In this document: positions 44,314-52,447 of the stretch, piece after piece | Position numbering within the stretch: the first letter of the stretch is position 1 | Layout: each line of letters begins with the position of its first letter | Origin: Desmospora profundinema | GTDB taxonomy: Bacteria > Bacillota > Bacilli > Thermoactinomycetales > DSM-45169 | DNA length: 64,000 nucleotides | Assembly (NCBI RefSeq): GCF_031454155.1 | Contig: NZ_JAVDQG010000002.1 | Span: forward strand, 62,001-126,000 | Direction: 5' to 3' | Position numbers and translations under genes: made by a program | The notes under the pieces: model-generated | Told to the model about the DNA's origin: nothing | Database searches by the model: none | What the model saw: the letters and a program-made list of their open reading frames with translations, nothing else

Positions 44314-44357
44314 GAACGATCCTGTTTAAAAAGCAGCCGCTCCTGATCGGATCGTTC
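44314..44357 (+). promoter_or_regulatory. Inverted repeat upstream of speA
   Basis: GAACGATCC (44314-44322) and GGATCGTTC (44349-44357) form a perfect 9-bp inverted repeat with a 26-base loop. TATACT (44395-44400) downstream may be the speA -10. Confidence 0.4.
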
Positions 44358-44439
44358 CCTATAATCCGCCCCTTTCCCGGTACCTTTGACTCTGTTATAC
44401 TGGTCAGGATGGATTTTTGACGAGAAAGGTAGACCACCG

Positions 44440-45897
44440 GTGACCCACAACCAGTTTGAAACTCCTTTATTTACCCGCTTAAAGCGACATGCGGAAAAAA
44501 ATCCGACTCCGTTCCACATCCCCGGCCACAAAAAAGGGCAGGGGATGGATCCCGAATTTCGTGATTTCATTGGAACGCGCCCCCTCTCCATCGATCTGAT
44601 CAACATCGAACCGCTGGATGATCTGCACCATCCACACGGAGTGATCCGGGAAGCACAGGAACTGGCGGCCCAAGCTTTCGGGGCCGACCACACGTTTTTC
44701 TCCGTCCAAGGGACCAGCGGCGCCATCATGACCATGGTCATGTCTGTCTGCCGCCCCGGTGACAAAATCATCGTTCCCCGCAATGTCCATAAATCGGTCC
44801 TGTCCGCCATTATCCTGGCAGGAGGCCATCCCGTCTTCGTCCACCCAGAAATGGATGAAGCGCTCGGCATCGCCCACGGAGTGACCCGGTCACAGGTGGA
44901 ACGGGCCCTCTCTCTCCACCCGGACGCCAAAGCGGTTTTGCTGATCAATCCCACCTATTATGGAGTAGCTGCTCACCTGAAAGAAATCGTGGACACCGTC
45001 CATGCCCATGGCATTCCAGTCCTGGTCGACGAAGCCCACGGAGTGCATACCCACTTTCACGAGAAGCTCCCCTCATCTGCCATGCAAGCCGGAGCAGACA
45101 TGGCAGCCACCAGTATGCATAAGCTGGGGGGGTCGCTCACCCAAAGTTCGGTTCTCAATCTGAGGGAGGGGCGTGTCAATCCCCGCCGGGTGCAGTCCAT
45201 CATCAGCATGTTAACGACCACTTCCACCTCCTATCTGTTGCTGGCTTCGTTGGACACGGCCAGGCGATATCTGGCCACCCAGGGACAGGAACTGGCAGAA
45301 CGCTCGCTTCAGCTGGCTGGAATCGCCCGCAAGCGAATCAATGAAATCCCCGGTTTCCACTGTGTGGGACGGGAGATCTTAGGCGGGGAAGCGACTTATG
45401 ATATGGATGAAACCAAGCTGATCATCCATCTGCACGGGTTGGGGATCACCGGTTATGATGCGGAAAAATGGTTGCGGCTCCACCACAACATCGAAGTGGA
45501 ACTGAGCGACCTGTATAATATCCTCTGCCTGATCACCCCTGGCGATGATGAATCAAGCATCGACGCCTTGGTGCAGGGTTTGACGCACCTGTCGGCACAA
45601 TTTTACGACCCTTCGCGAAAAAACGGCGGTCCGGTCCGCATTCCGGAGATCCCGCAGCTGGTGCTGTCCCCCCGGGATGCCTTTTATGCAGACACGGTGG
45701 CCGTTCCTTTCCACCAATCCGAAGGACGGATCATCGCCGAATTTATCATGATCTATCCACCGGGAATTCCGGTTCTTCTGCCCGGGGAACGCGTTACCTG
45801 GGACAACATCGATTACATCCGGGAACACAAGGAAGCCGGTCTTCCGGTACAGGGTCCGGAGGATCCGGAGATTCAGATGGTGCGGGTTGTAAAATAA
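44440..45897 (+). CDS. speA: Arginine decarboxylase (Orn/Lys/Arg decarboxylase family)
   Basis: 485 residues from GTG 44440. PFHIPGHKKGQGMDPEF, FFSVQGTSGAIMTMVMSV and LVDEAHGVHTHFHEKLP are family blocks; the PLP lysine is in ATSMHKLGGSLTQ. It agrees closely along its length with B. subtilis SpeA as I remember it. Makes agmatine, the first step to putrescine and spermidine. The GTG is in frame with the N-terminal motif and has GAAAGG upstream. Followed by a strong terminator. Confidence 0.93.
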   Translation: MTHNQFETPLFTRLKRHAEKNPTPFHIPGHKKGQGMDPEFRDFIGTRPLSIDLINIEPLDDLHHPHGVIREAQELAAQAFGADHTFFSVQGTSGAIMTMVMSVCRPGDKIIVPRNVHKSVLSAIILAGGHPVFVHPEMDEALGIAHGVTRSQVERALSLHPDAKAVLLINPTYYGVAAHLKEIVDTVHAHGIPVLVDEAHGVHTHFHEKLPSSAMQAGADMAATSMHKLGGSLTQSSVLNLREGRVNPRRVQSIISMLTTTSTSYLLLASLDTARRYLATQGQELAERSLQLAGIARKRINEIPGFHCVGREILGGEATYDMDETKLIIHLHGLGITGYDAEKWLRLHHNIEVELSDLYNILCLITPGDDESSIDALVQGLTHLSAQFYDPSRKNGGPVRIPEIPQLVLSPRDAFYADTVAVPFHQSEGRIIAEFIMIYPPGIPVLLPGERVTWDNIDYIREHKEAGLPVQGPEDPEIQMVRVVK

Positions 45898-45927
45898 AAA
45901 GAGACTGCACGCGTGCAGTCTCTTTTT
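45897..45927 (+). terminator. Terminator of speA
   Basis: AAAGAGACTGCACG/CGTGCAGTCTCTTT perfect stem followed by TT. Confidence 0.9.
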
Positions 45928-46006
45928 ACGGTTCTGTAAAGACGAAAAGGCCGATTCGAGTAAAGAAACCGATACACCCGGCAACCCCAGAGTGAACCCG
46001 AATAGC

Positions 46007-46044
46007 CAAAAAAGCACCTGGCCATTATGCCAGGTGCTTTTTTG
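46007..46044 (-). terminator. Terminator of the Cys-rich precursor gene
   Basis: AAGCACCTGGC/GCCAGGTGCTT stem with A and T runs on both sides; works in either direction. Located 13 bases past the precursor stop. Confidence 0.88.
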
Positions 46045-46056
46045 TTACAACATTAC

Positions 46057-46800
46057 TTATACGGCACAGGCACCACTACAGAAAGCACCGTAACCGGCGA
46101 GACATCCTAAGCAAGCGGCGCAACCGTAGGGGTTAGCCATCAAGCAACCCGCGCAAACACCATAACAGATGTTCTTAATCCATCCGGGGATATATCGGTT
46201 CCATGCATCTTTTAAGCACTCACTGACACATTTTGTCCAGCTAGTAGCCCTGATTTCATCATCGGAATAATCATATTGGACTGCTTTCATTTGTTGGGTA
46301 TTGTCGTTGAATTCCAAACCGACAATGGGTTTGCCCAACACGTCTTTATAGGTAACCTCATACCGTTTGGTATCTTCATAGTTAGTTTTATCCACCTCCA
46401 ACAATGTGTAACCACTTACGTTTTTGGAAACAGGATTAAAGTTTAACATTAGGTGTGTAGTTTTTTCTTTGTTGTTCTTGTTCGCTTTGAACGGAACAAG
46501 AAGCATGCTTGCGTTATTTTCATATTCGAAGTATTCGGTATAACTCCATTTCAACTCATTGAAACTCAACGCAACTTTCCCCGTTTCTCTGTCCAGTCCC
46601 TTAAGTGATATTTTTACCTCATCCTTTACCTGCTTGATTGTTTCCTTGTCCAATTGATCGACCATCATATTTTGCGCTTCGACGGCGGGAGCTTGTGGAC
46701 CGTTTCCCCCTTGCGCAGCCATGGACACAGAAGGGCTAATACTCATTGTCCAAACGAGCGCCAGGGCCATGAAAGCAAAGACGATACCTTTTGATTTCAT
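46057..46800 (-). CDS. Secreted precursor with C-terminal ten-cysteine domain, halocin C8-like bacteriocin candidate
   Basis: 247 residues from ATG 46800, which has AAGGGG upstream. Sec signal peptide (residues 1-31, hydrophobic core FAFMALALVW, likely cut after VSMA). A ~150-residue middle with no cysteine follows (LDRETGKVALSFNELKW, GYTLLEVDKTNYEDT). The last ~62 residues hold all ten cysteines, at about 191, 195, 212, 216, 219, 227, 230, 233, 241 and 245, with CAACLGCLAGYG. Halocin C8 precursors have the same plan: N-terminal immunity part, C-terminal ten-cysteine peptide. Function is inferred. AT-richer than its neighbours, suggesting transfer. Alternatively a Cys-rich surface protein. 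Confidence 0.6.
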   Translation of the reverse strand: MKSKGIVFAFMALALVWTMSISPSVSMAAQGGNGPQAPAVEAQNMMVDQLDKETIKQVKDEVKISLKGLDRETGKVALSFNELKWSYTEYFEYENNASMLLVPFKANKNNKEKTTHLMLNFNPVSKNVSGYTLLEVDKTNYEDTKRYEVTYKDVLGKPIVGLEFNDNTQQMKAVQYDYSDDEIRATSWTKCVSECLKDAWNRYIPGWIKNICYGVCAGCLMANPYGCAACLGCLAGYGAFCSGACAV

Positions 46801-46858
46801 TCTTAACACCCCTTACTATTATTGGGTTTTACATACATAGATGAAATTCACTAACAAA

Positions 46859-46886
46859 ATAAAAAACCCTCCCTGAATTGGAGGAT
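46859..46886 (-). terminator. Terminator or attenuator between the membrane protein and precursor genes
   Basis: AAATCCTCC/GGGAGGGTTT stem on the minus strand followed by TTTTTT. It would end or attenuate transcription from the upstream membrane protein gene. Confidence 0.6.
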
Positions 46887-46942
46887 TTAAGGTAATTTAC
46901 TTCGTTATTCCTATGGAAGTAGTGCCAAATACCTATTGATTT

Positions 46943-47203
46943 CTATGAAGGGTAAGTGAAGGCTAATCCAGCGACGACCAACAGGAAGAAAGCAGAAAAC
47001 ACAATGAGTAGCAAAGATGTTTTAGAAAATGGATATACGCGTTCGAGGTGTTTGGTCCCGTAGATCAACGCAACAGGGATCAACAGTAAAAGAGCGATAC
47101 TTAAGGGGGAATATCCTTCTATCGCATAGATCAGAAAACCAAAGGCAATAAGCAGAATCGCTTTCAAAGAAAACAGTAAGTAAGTTTTGGCGCTGTTTAT
47201 CAT
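46943..47203 (-). CDS. Small three-helix membrane protein beside the bacteriocin-like gene
   Basis: 86 residues, nearly all hydrophobic: three helices (LLFSLKAILLIAFGFLIYAI, SIALLLLIPVALIYG, LLLIVFSAFFLLVVAGLAF). No family recognised. Strong AAAGGAGG before the ATG and TATAAT upstream (minus strand, about 47239-47244). Same strand as the precursor gene, separated by a terminator-like hairpin. A second immunity or sensor role is possible but unproven. Confidence 0.75.
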   Translation of the reverse strand: MINSAKTYLLFSLKAILLIAFGFLIYAIEGYSPLSIALLLLIPVALIYGTKHLERVYPFSKTSLLLIVFSAFFLLVVAGLAFTYPS

Positions 47204-47635
47204 AAAAACATCCTCCTTTGTGTAAGGGTTCTTATTCCATTATATTCTAACCGGTAAGAAAGAAACCCTGTTATTTACTTGATTTTTGTACACGTTATGA
47301 GGTACGGCCACGATTCGCGATATTTGGGGCCGATCTGGAAAACTTCAAGACCAGGGTAAACGAATCCGAACAAAATACAGGAATATATCGCCCTGTGAAG
47401 GCGCACCACGATGCTCCAGGCGAGCCTTCGGATCACGAGGTGGCCCAGATAGACCTTAAGGATGTAAACTTAGACCGTGGACCAATGATTTTGTGCATTT
47501 TCATTACTCAAGCGTTAACCTCCATCGTATCTGTTAGCACGTGAGGTTCTCTGTCTGCCCTCAAATGTCCTGCTTTTTTCTTTGTCTTTCAAAGAAAAAA
47601 GCAGGCGATAACCCGCTTGACAAGGACCCATTCCT
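47204..47635. other. 432-base region without a recognised gene
   Basis: Contains the promoter of the small membrane protein (first 60 bases). The remainder has a short open run on the plus strand (about 47316-47542) with no family match, perhaps a decayed gene or element remnant. No inverted terminal repeats seen. Confidence 0.4.
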
Positions 47636-48205
47636 TCAAAATATTTTTTTCTGCTCCCGATCCTCTTTAATAATCTCCACCGCTTCACGAAACCGCTGGG
47701 AGTGGACGATCTCCCGCTCCCGTAGAAAGGTCAGACCATCGATCAGGTCCGGATCGTCAGTCATGTCGATCAGCCATTGGTAGGTGGCCCTCGCCTTTTC
47801 TTCCGCCGCGATATCTTCATACAGATCGGCGATGGGGTCTCCTTTGGCGGTGAAATAGGTGGCGGTGAAGGGAACTCCGGCCGCATTGTGGAAGGAGAGG
47901 GCTTTATCATGATTGGCATAATGGTCGCCGAGACCGGCTGCTTTCATCTGTTCCGGTGTCGCATCCTTGGTCAGTTTGTAAACCATGGTCGCGATCATTT
48001 CCAAGTGGGCCAGCTCTTCTGTTCCGATGTCGTTGACCAAACCGATCACTTTGTCGGGTAATGTATAACGCTGATTAAGATACCGCAGGGCAGCGGCCAA
48101 CTCCCCGTCTGCTCCCCCGTATTGCTCGATCAAATACTTTGCCATCATCGGGTCACATTTGTTGACTCGCACCGGGTATTGCAGCTTCTTTTCATAAATC
48201 CACAA
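47636..48205 (-). CDS. cotJC: Spore coat manganese catalase-like protein CotJC
   Basis: 189 residues, the same length as B. subtilis CotJC. WIYEKKLQYPVRVNKCDP at the start, EQYGGADGELAAALRYLNQRYTLPDKV, EELAHLEMIATMV and EEKARATYQWLID hold the di-manganese Glu/His ligands. A TTG at 48205 lies 8 bases behind GGGGAGG and gives the family N-terminus; longer frames read through the ribosome site. Last of the cotJ operon, made in the mother cell in Bacillus. Confidence 0.95.
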   Translation of the reverse strand: MWIYEKKLQYPVRVNKCDPMMAKYLIEQYGGADGELAAALRYLNQRYTLPDKVIGLVNDIGTEELAHLEMIATMVYKLTKDATPEQMKAAGLGDHYANHDKALSFHNAAGVPFTATYFTAKGDPIADLYEDIAAEEKARATYQWLIDMTDDPDLIDGLTFLREREIVHSQRFREAVEIIKEDREQKKIF

Positions 48206-48225
48206 ACGGCACTCCTCCCCTTCAT

Positions 48226-48507
48226 TTAAACTTGCCAGGGCCAGGGGGGTTGGTGCCATGACCACGGATCCGTGGACGGACTACCCCCAAAATGGGTGAG
48301 CGGCCCAAAAGCGCATTCGAAGCGGTGCTTAAGAATCTGACTTTTCTGCGTATATTGGTTGTACTGCTCAATCGCCTGCCGATCCTGGGGATGGGTATCC
48401 AAATAGAGGTTGAGCTCTACCAGGACAAAATCAACCACTTGAATCTCGATCAGCATCGCGTCGTACTGTTTTTTCCGTTCGGGGCTCCATCCTTGGATGC
48501 CGTCCAT
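48226..48507 (-). CDS. cotJB: Spore coat protein CotJB
   Basis: 93 residues. LIEIQVVDFVLVELNLYLDTHPQDRQAIEQYNQ is the CotJB core (residues 17-48, quoted in part: DFVLVELNLYLDTHP). The C-terminus is rich in Trp and Pro (WSWHQPPWPW). The ATG at 48507 lies inside cotJA, overlapping its end by 77 bases, with a GGGGAGGG site. Confidence 0.9.
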   Translation of the reverse strand: MDGIQGWSPERKKQYDAMLIEIQVVDFVLVELNLYLDTHPQDRQAIEQYNQYTQKSQILKHRFECAFGPLTHFGGSPSTDPWSWHQPPWPWQV

Positions 48508-48733
48508 CCGCCGCCCTCCCCTCTTCTTTGTATGGACTGGTATAAGGCGCATACAATTGGGGCCACAGCGTTCCCATTTTCAACGCTTCCATCGGGGAAA
48601 ACTGCGGCAGATTGGGCGGCTGAAACCCGAGATACAGCTGGGGCGGCGTTTCATAGCTCCTCCACCTGAGCGGCGGACAGGGGTCATGGGGGCTGATATA
48701 AGGAACGTAGTACTTCCTCGTGGTGTAATACAC
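48431..48733 (-). CDS. cotJA: Spore coat-associated protein CotJA
   Basis: 100 residues from GTG 48733, seven bases behind AAAGGAGGG. KYYVPYISPHDPCPPL and PPQLYLGFQPPNLPQFSPMEAL match CotJA. First gene of the operon. Its frame runs 77 bases into cotJB, giving an Arg/Glu/Asp-rich tail that is longer than the B. subtilis protein and may be a recent stop-codon loss. Confidence 0.92.
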   Translation of the reverse strand: MYYTTRKYYVPYISPHDPCPPLRWRSYETPPQLYLGFQPPNLPQFSPMEALKMGTLWPQLYAPYTSPYKEEGRAADGRHPRMEPRTEKTVRRDADRDSSG

Positions 48734-48813
48734 CGCCATCCCTCCTTTAACCGCAAATCCCTCTATTTATATGAAAAAAAACCGGGCTTAGAACGCGGTG
48801 TCAGCACCGCTAC

Positions 48814-49584
48814 TTACAAGTCCACCACTTGCGCCACACTATCCAGGATACAGTCGGGGCGATAAGGAGACTTCTCCGCCATGGCACGGGTGCTGATTCC
48901 GGTTAGGACGAGCGCGGAGCGCATACCAACATTCACAGCCATCCGGATGTCCGTTTCCAATCGATCCCCCACCATCCAGCAGTCCCGCGCTGGAAGATCA
49001 AGCGCCCTTAAAGCCGCTTGGGCCATGAAGGGGGAGGGTTTGCCCGCCACCAGATGGATCGGCTCTCCCGTCAGGGCTTCCATCGCCCCAATCAAGGCCG
49101 CGGTATCCGGCAGCTCCCCGCCGTCTACCGGACAAGTACGGTCCGGATTGGAAGCGATCAGTTCCGCTCCATGGCGCCACGCCTGGTAGGCGCGGTTTAA
49201 TTTCTCATACGTCAAATCGCGATCCCAGGAGAGCAGGACATAACGAGCCCGCTCCGGACAATAGGTGAGTTTCACCCCATGCCTGCGCAACTCTTCCCGG
49301 ATGGGACGCTCCCCAATCACCAGCACTTGTTCATCCGGCTGCAACCGTTCCTTTAACAGGCACGCCGTCACCAAAGAAGAGTGGATCACATCCCGTTCGC
49401 GGGCCGGAATGCCGATTCGGTTCAATTTCTCCACATACGTCCGGCGGGCGGCAATCGGCTTATTGGAAAGGAAGACCACCCGATCTCCCCGTTCCTGCAA
49501 CGCGCGAACCGCTTCCACTGCTCCCGGGATCTTTCGCTCTCCCAGATAGATGGTGCCGTCTAAGTCAAAGATAAACCCCTTCAC
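48814..49584 (-). CDS. HAD-IIA family sugar phosphatase (NagD/AraL-like)
   Basis: 256 residues. FIFDLDGTIYLGE (catalytic Asp pair), VVFLSNKP motif II, and MVGDRLETDIRMAVNVGMRSALVLTG motif IV. The cap domain lies between motifs II and III. Probably dephosphorylates small sugar phosphates in the cytosol; substrate unknown. GTG start at 49584 with GAAGGGGG. Shares direction with the ABC importer but with 16 bases between, so it may be the last gene of that operon. Confidence 0.9.
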   Translation of the reverse strand: MKGFIFDLDGTIYLGERKIPGAVEAVRALQERGDRVVFLSNKPIAARRTYVEKLNRIGIPARERDVIHSSLVTACLLKERLQPDEQVLVIGERPIREELRRHGVKLTYCPERARYVLLSWDRDLTYEKLNRAYQAWRHGAELIASNPDRTCPVDGGELPDTAALIGAMEALTGEPIHLVAGKPSPFMAQAALRALDLPARDCWMVGDRLETDIRMAVNVGMRSALVLTGISTRAMAEKSPYRPDCILDSVAQVVDL

Positions 49585-49600
49585 ACTGTTCCCCCTTCTT

Positions 49601-51310
49601 TCAGTAGAGCTGCTCTTTGGTCAGGCGGCGGGCTACCAGTTGCAACACCACTACGATCGCAATGATCAGGATCGACATGGCTGAAGCCGTGTAAAATTCG
49701 CCGCGTAACAGGTTCTGGAATACTGCCAGACTCATGGGAGCCCATGAAGTGGGAGCCATCAGGATGGTGATACTGGTCTCTTTGATGACCGTGACAAACA
49801 CCAGGATGGCTCCGGCGGAAATGCCGGGCAACAGCAACGGACCCACCACCGTCACCACCGCCAACAGCGGGGATGCCCCCAGGTTGACGGAAGCTTCCTC
49901 CATCTCCTTGCGAATCGCCATCATAGTTCCCATCGTCGATCGAATCATATAGGGCATACGACGAATGGTATATGCGATGATCAAAAGAAGAGCCGTCCCC
50001 GTCAGATGAAGAGGGGCGGTGTTAAATGTCTGGATCAAAGCGATTCCCAGTGCGATTCCCGGCACCACCAACGGCATTGAGGAGAGAAAGTCCAACTTGG
50101 CCGACCCCCGCCGAATGACGAAATAAGAAATAAAGGTGGCGATGATCACACTGAGAACCAATGCGCCCGATGCCAAAACTAAACTATTAACAATATTAGA
50201 GGTAGACGAATGGAAGATAGTAGCGTAATGACGCAGCGTGTATCCATTGGGCAACGCGTGATGGCCCCATGTGGTGGCAACGGAAGACAGGAATATGGAC
50301 CCCACCGCCAACAATGGCACCGCCAAAACCACCGAGGTGTAAATCATCAATCCGGCCAGGGCCCCCTTATGCCGAACAGGACGAGTCACTACCGGCTTTC
50401 CGGAAATGGTGCCGTACTCCCGCCCCTTTATGACCCACCGTTGCAACCAGAAGAACAGGGCAGCCACCGCCACCATCACCACCGTCAGGATCGCAGAACC
50501 GGACCAGTTGAAAAAACCGGCGATCTCCCGGTATGCTTCCACCACAATCAGGTTGAGTTCTTTGGGAGCCATGATGATCGGAGTACCGAAGTCGGAAAAG
50601 CTGATGGTGAAGACCAGCAGCATCGCGGAAAGAATGCCCGGCACCGCCAGGGACAAGGTCACCATGACAAACGTGAGGCCGCTTTTCGCCCCCAAATTGC
50701 GGGAAGCTTCCTCCAAAGCGCCGTCTGCCGCCTTAAAAGCAGCCACCATCGGCCACAGGGCATAGGGGAAGAAGAAAAAGACTTGGACCAGGATGATCCC
50801 CAACATCGACTTGATCTCAAACAACACCCCGTCCCCGCCCAATGCCCGCCAGATGTGATTCACCCATCCCGTCTGACCGAACATCAACGTAAACGCATAA
50901 GCAGCGATAAAGGTAGGCATCACCAAAGGGACCGTCGACAAGGCGGCAAACCACTTTTTCCCCGGCATATCGGTCCGAGCAAATGCATAAGCCATTGGGA
51001 TGCACATCAGGGTAACCCAACACGCCACACCGGTGGAAAGCTTCAAGCTGTTGACAAGGGCATGGAAATAACGGGATTCTTCCCATAAATCACGATAGCC
51101 CTCCAACGAGGCCCCGGACAGCTTTTCCACCGTCGATTGGAAAATAGCCGGATTCACCAAACTTCCAAACAGGTTGACCGGCTCACCCGTCAGACTGACC
51201 AAAAAGATCGACAGTAACGGAACAATCAGAAAGACAAGGAAAAAGAGGACAATGCTCCAACGGAGAAGATCCAGTCCCCCCCATCGCCTCCAAAATCGAA
51301 ACCGGCTCAT
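49601..51310 (-). CDS. Iron(III)/phosphonate-type ABC importer permease, fused pair
   Basis: 569 residues, with two permease halves in one chain, each with six helices and an EAA loop: EEASRNLGAKSGLTFVMVTL near residue 215 and EEASVNLGASPLLAVVTVVG near residue 490. This duplicated form is typical of FbpB/AfuB. It overlaps the ATPase stop by four bases (ATGA). Only one permease gene is needed in such a system. Confidence 0.93.
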   Translation of the reverse strand: MSRFRFWRRWGGLDLLRWSIVLFFLVFLIVPLLSIFLVSLTGEPVNLFGSLVNPAIFQSTVEKLSGASLEGYRDLWEESRYFHALVNSLKLSTGVACWVTLMCIPMAYAFARTDMPGKKWFAALSTVPLVMPTFIAAYAFTLMFGQTGWVNHIWRALGGDGVLFEIKSMLGIILVQVFFFFPYALWPMVAAFKAADGALEEASRNLGAKSGLTFVMVTLSLAVPGILSAMLLVFTISFSDFGTPIIMAPKELNLIVVEAYREIAGFFNWSGSAILTVVMVAVAALFFWLQRWVIKGREYGTISGKPVVTRPVRHKGALAGLMIYTSVVLAVPLLAVGSIFLSSVATTWGHHALPNGYTLRHYATIFHSSTSNIVNSLVLASGALVLSVIIATFISYFVIRRGSAKLDFLSSMPLVVPGIALGIALIQTFNTAPLHLTGTALLLIIAYTIRRMPYMIRSTMGTMMAIRKEMEEASVNLGASPLLAVVTVVGPLLLPGISAGAILVFVTVIKETSITILMAPTSWAPMSLAVFQNLLRGEFYTASAMSILIIAIVVVLQLVARRLTKEQLY

Positions 51311-52437
51311 AAGACCACCACCCGATCCGGCTCCACCAGAAGCGTCACCGCCGTCCCCTCGGACAACAGCGGCTGGCCCCGTTTATAAGGGATATCCACC
51401 AACAATCGTTTTTCCCCTACCCGGATGTCATAACGAACGTTTGGCCCTAAGTACGTTCCCCGTTCCACCCTTCCCTTGAGCCGGTTGCCGCCGGGCTCTG
51501 CTTCTCCATCTCCCGGCAGAAGCGTCATGCTTTCCGGCCGGATGAGAACGTCTACGGCTTCACCTGGTGCGGGATGACTGGTAAACAAGTGAAGACCGTT
51601 TCCCAGGGTAAGCCAGGAACCATGTTCCTCCCGGGACAGCACCTCACCTGGAAACAGATTGGACGATCCCACAAAGTCGGCCACAAAAGGATTGGCTGGC
51701 CGACTGTAGAGAGCGGTGGGAATGTCCACTTGCATCAACCGTCCCTCGGACAGGACCGCAATCCGGTCGGCCATACTCATCGCTTCTTCCTGATCATGAG
51801 TGACAAACAGCGTCGTGATTTTAAGCTTACGCTGAATATCGCGGATCATCCGCCGCATGGATTGGCGTAGGCGTTTGTCCAGATTGGATAAAGGCTCATC
51901 CATCAACAAGAGCTTCGGTTCCATGATCACCGCCCGGGCAAGTGCCACCCGTTGCTGCTGCCCGCCGGACAACTGTCCGGGCAATCGATCAGCCAGATCG
52001 GTTAATTCTACCAAGGCCAGACTGTCCATCACCTTTTGCTCCACTTCCGGGGAGACATTTCCCAGACGGGGATGGAGCAAACGAGCCAAAACACGCCATT
52101 TCCGCACCCATCCCTGCCGATAAAATTGTCTAACTTGCAGACTGTATGCGACATTGTCAAACACCGTCATATGAGGGAACAGGGCATAGCTTTGAAAGAC
52201 CATCCCGCAGTCGCGTCGGTGTGCAGGAATTCCGTTCATTTGTCTGCCGCCGATCCAAATGGTGCCTTCCGTCGGCTCCTCAAAGCCGGCCACACAGCGC
52301 ATTGTCGTGGTCTTGCCACAGCCGGAAGGGCCCAAAAGGGCGAAAAATTCGCCTTCCTTCACCTCCAAATCCAAATCTTGAAGGATAGGATCCTTATCAA
52401 AGATCTTGGTGAGTTTGCGAACCGACAAATAGCCCAT
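51307..52437 (-). CDS. ABC importer ATPase (FbpC/PotA type)
   Basis: 376 residues. Walker A GPSGCGKTT, Q-loop MVFQSYALFPHM, signature LSGGQQQRVALARA, Walker B LLLMDEPLSNLD and switch His VTHDQEEAMSMADRI. The C-terminal TOBE domain (residues ~300-370) carries VLIRPESMTLLPGD. There is an extended insert after the Q-loop (residues ~105-130, with RKWRVLARLLHP), which is longer than usual. Operon with the binding protein and permease. Confidence 0.93.
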   Translation of the reverse strand: MGYLSVRKLTKIFDKDPILQDLDLEVKEGEFFALLGPSGCGKTTTMRCVAGFEEPTEGTIWIGGRQMNGIPAHRRDCGMVFQSYALFPHMTVFDNVAYSLQVRQFYRQGWVRKWRVLARLLHPRLGNVSPEVEQKVMDSLALVELTDLADRLPGQLSGGQQQRVALARAVIMEPKLLLMDEPLSNLDKRLRQSMRRMIRDIQRKLKITTLFVTHDQEEAMSMADRIAVLSEGRLMQVDIPTALYSRPANPFVADFVGSSNLFPGEVLSREEHGSWLTLGNGLHLFTSHPAPGEAVDVLIRPESMTLLPGDGEAEPGGNRLKGRVERGTYLGPNVRYDIRVGEKRLLVDIPYKRGQPLLSEGTAVTLLVEPDRVVVL

Positions 52438-52447
52438 CCCTCATCCC

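Noticed and set aside
44235-44954. 239-codon minus-strand frame opposite speA
   Set aside because: Antisense shadow of a strongly supported gene.
47316-47542. Transposase remnant next to the bacteriocin-like island
   Set aside because: The open run shows no transposase motif and no terminal inverted repeats were seen.
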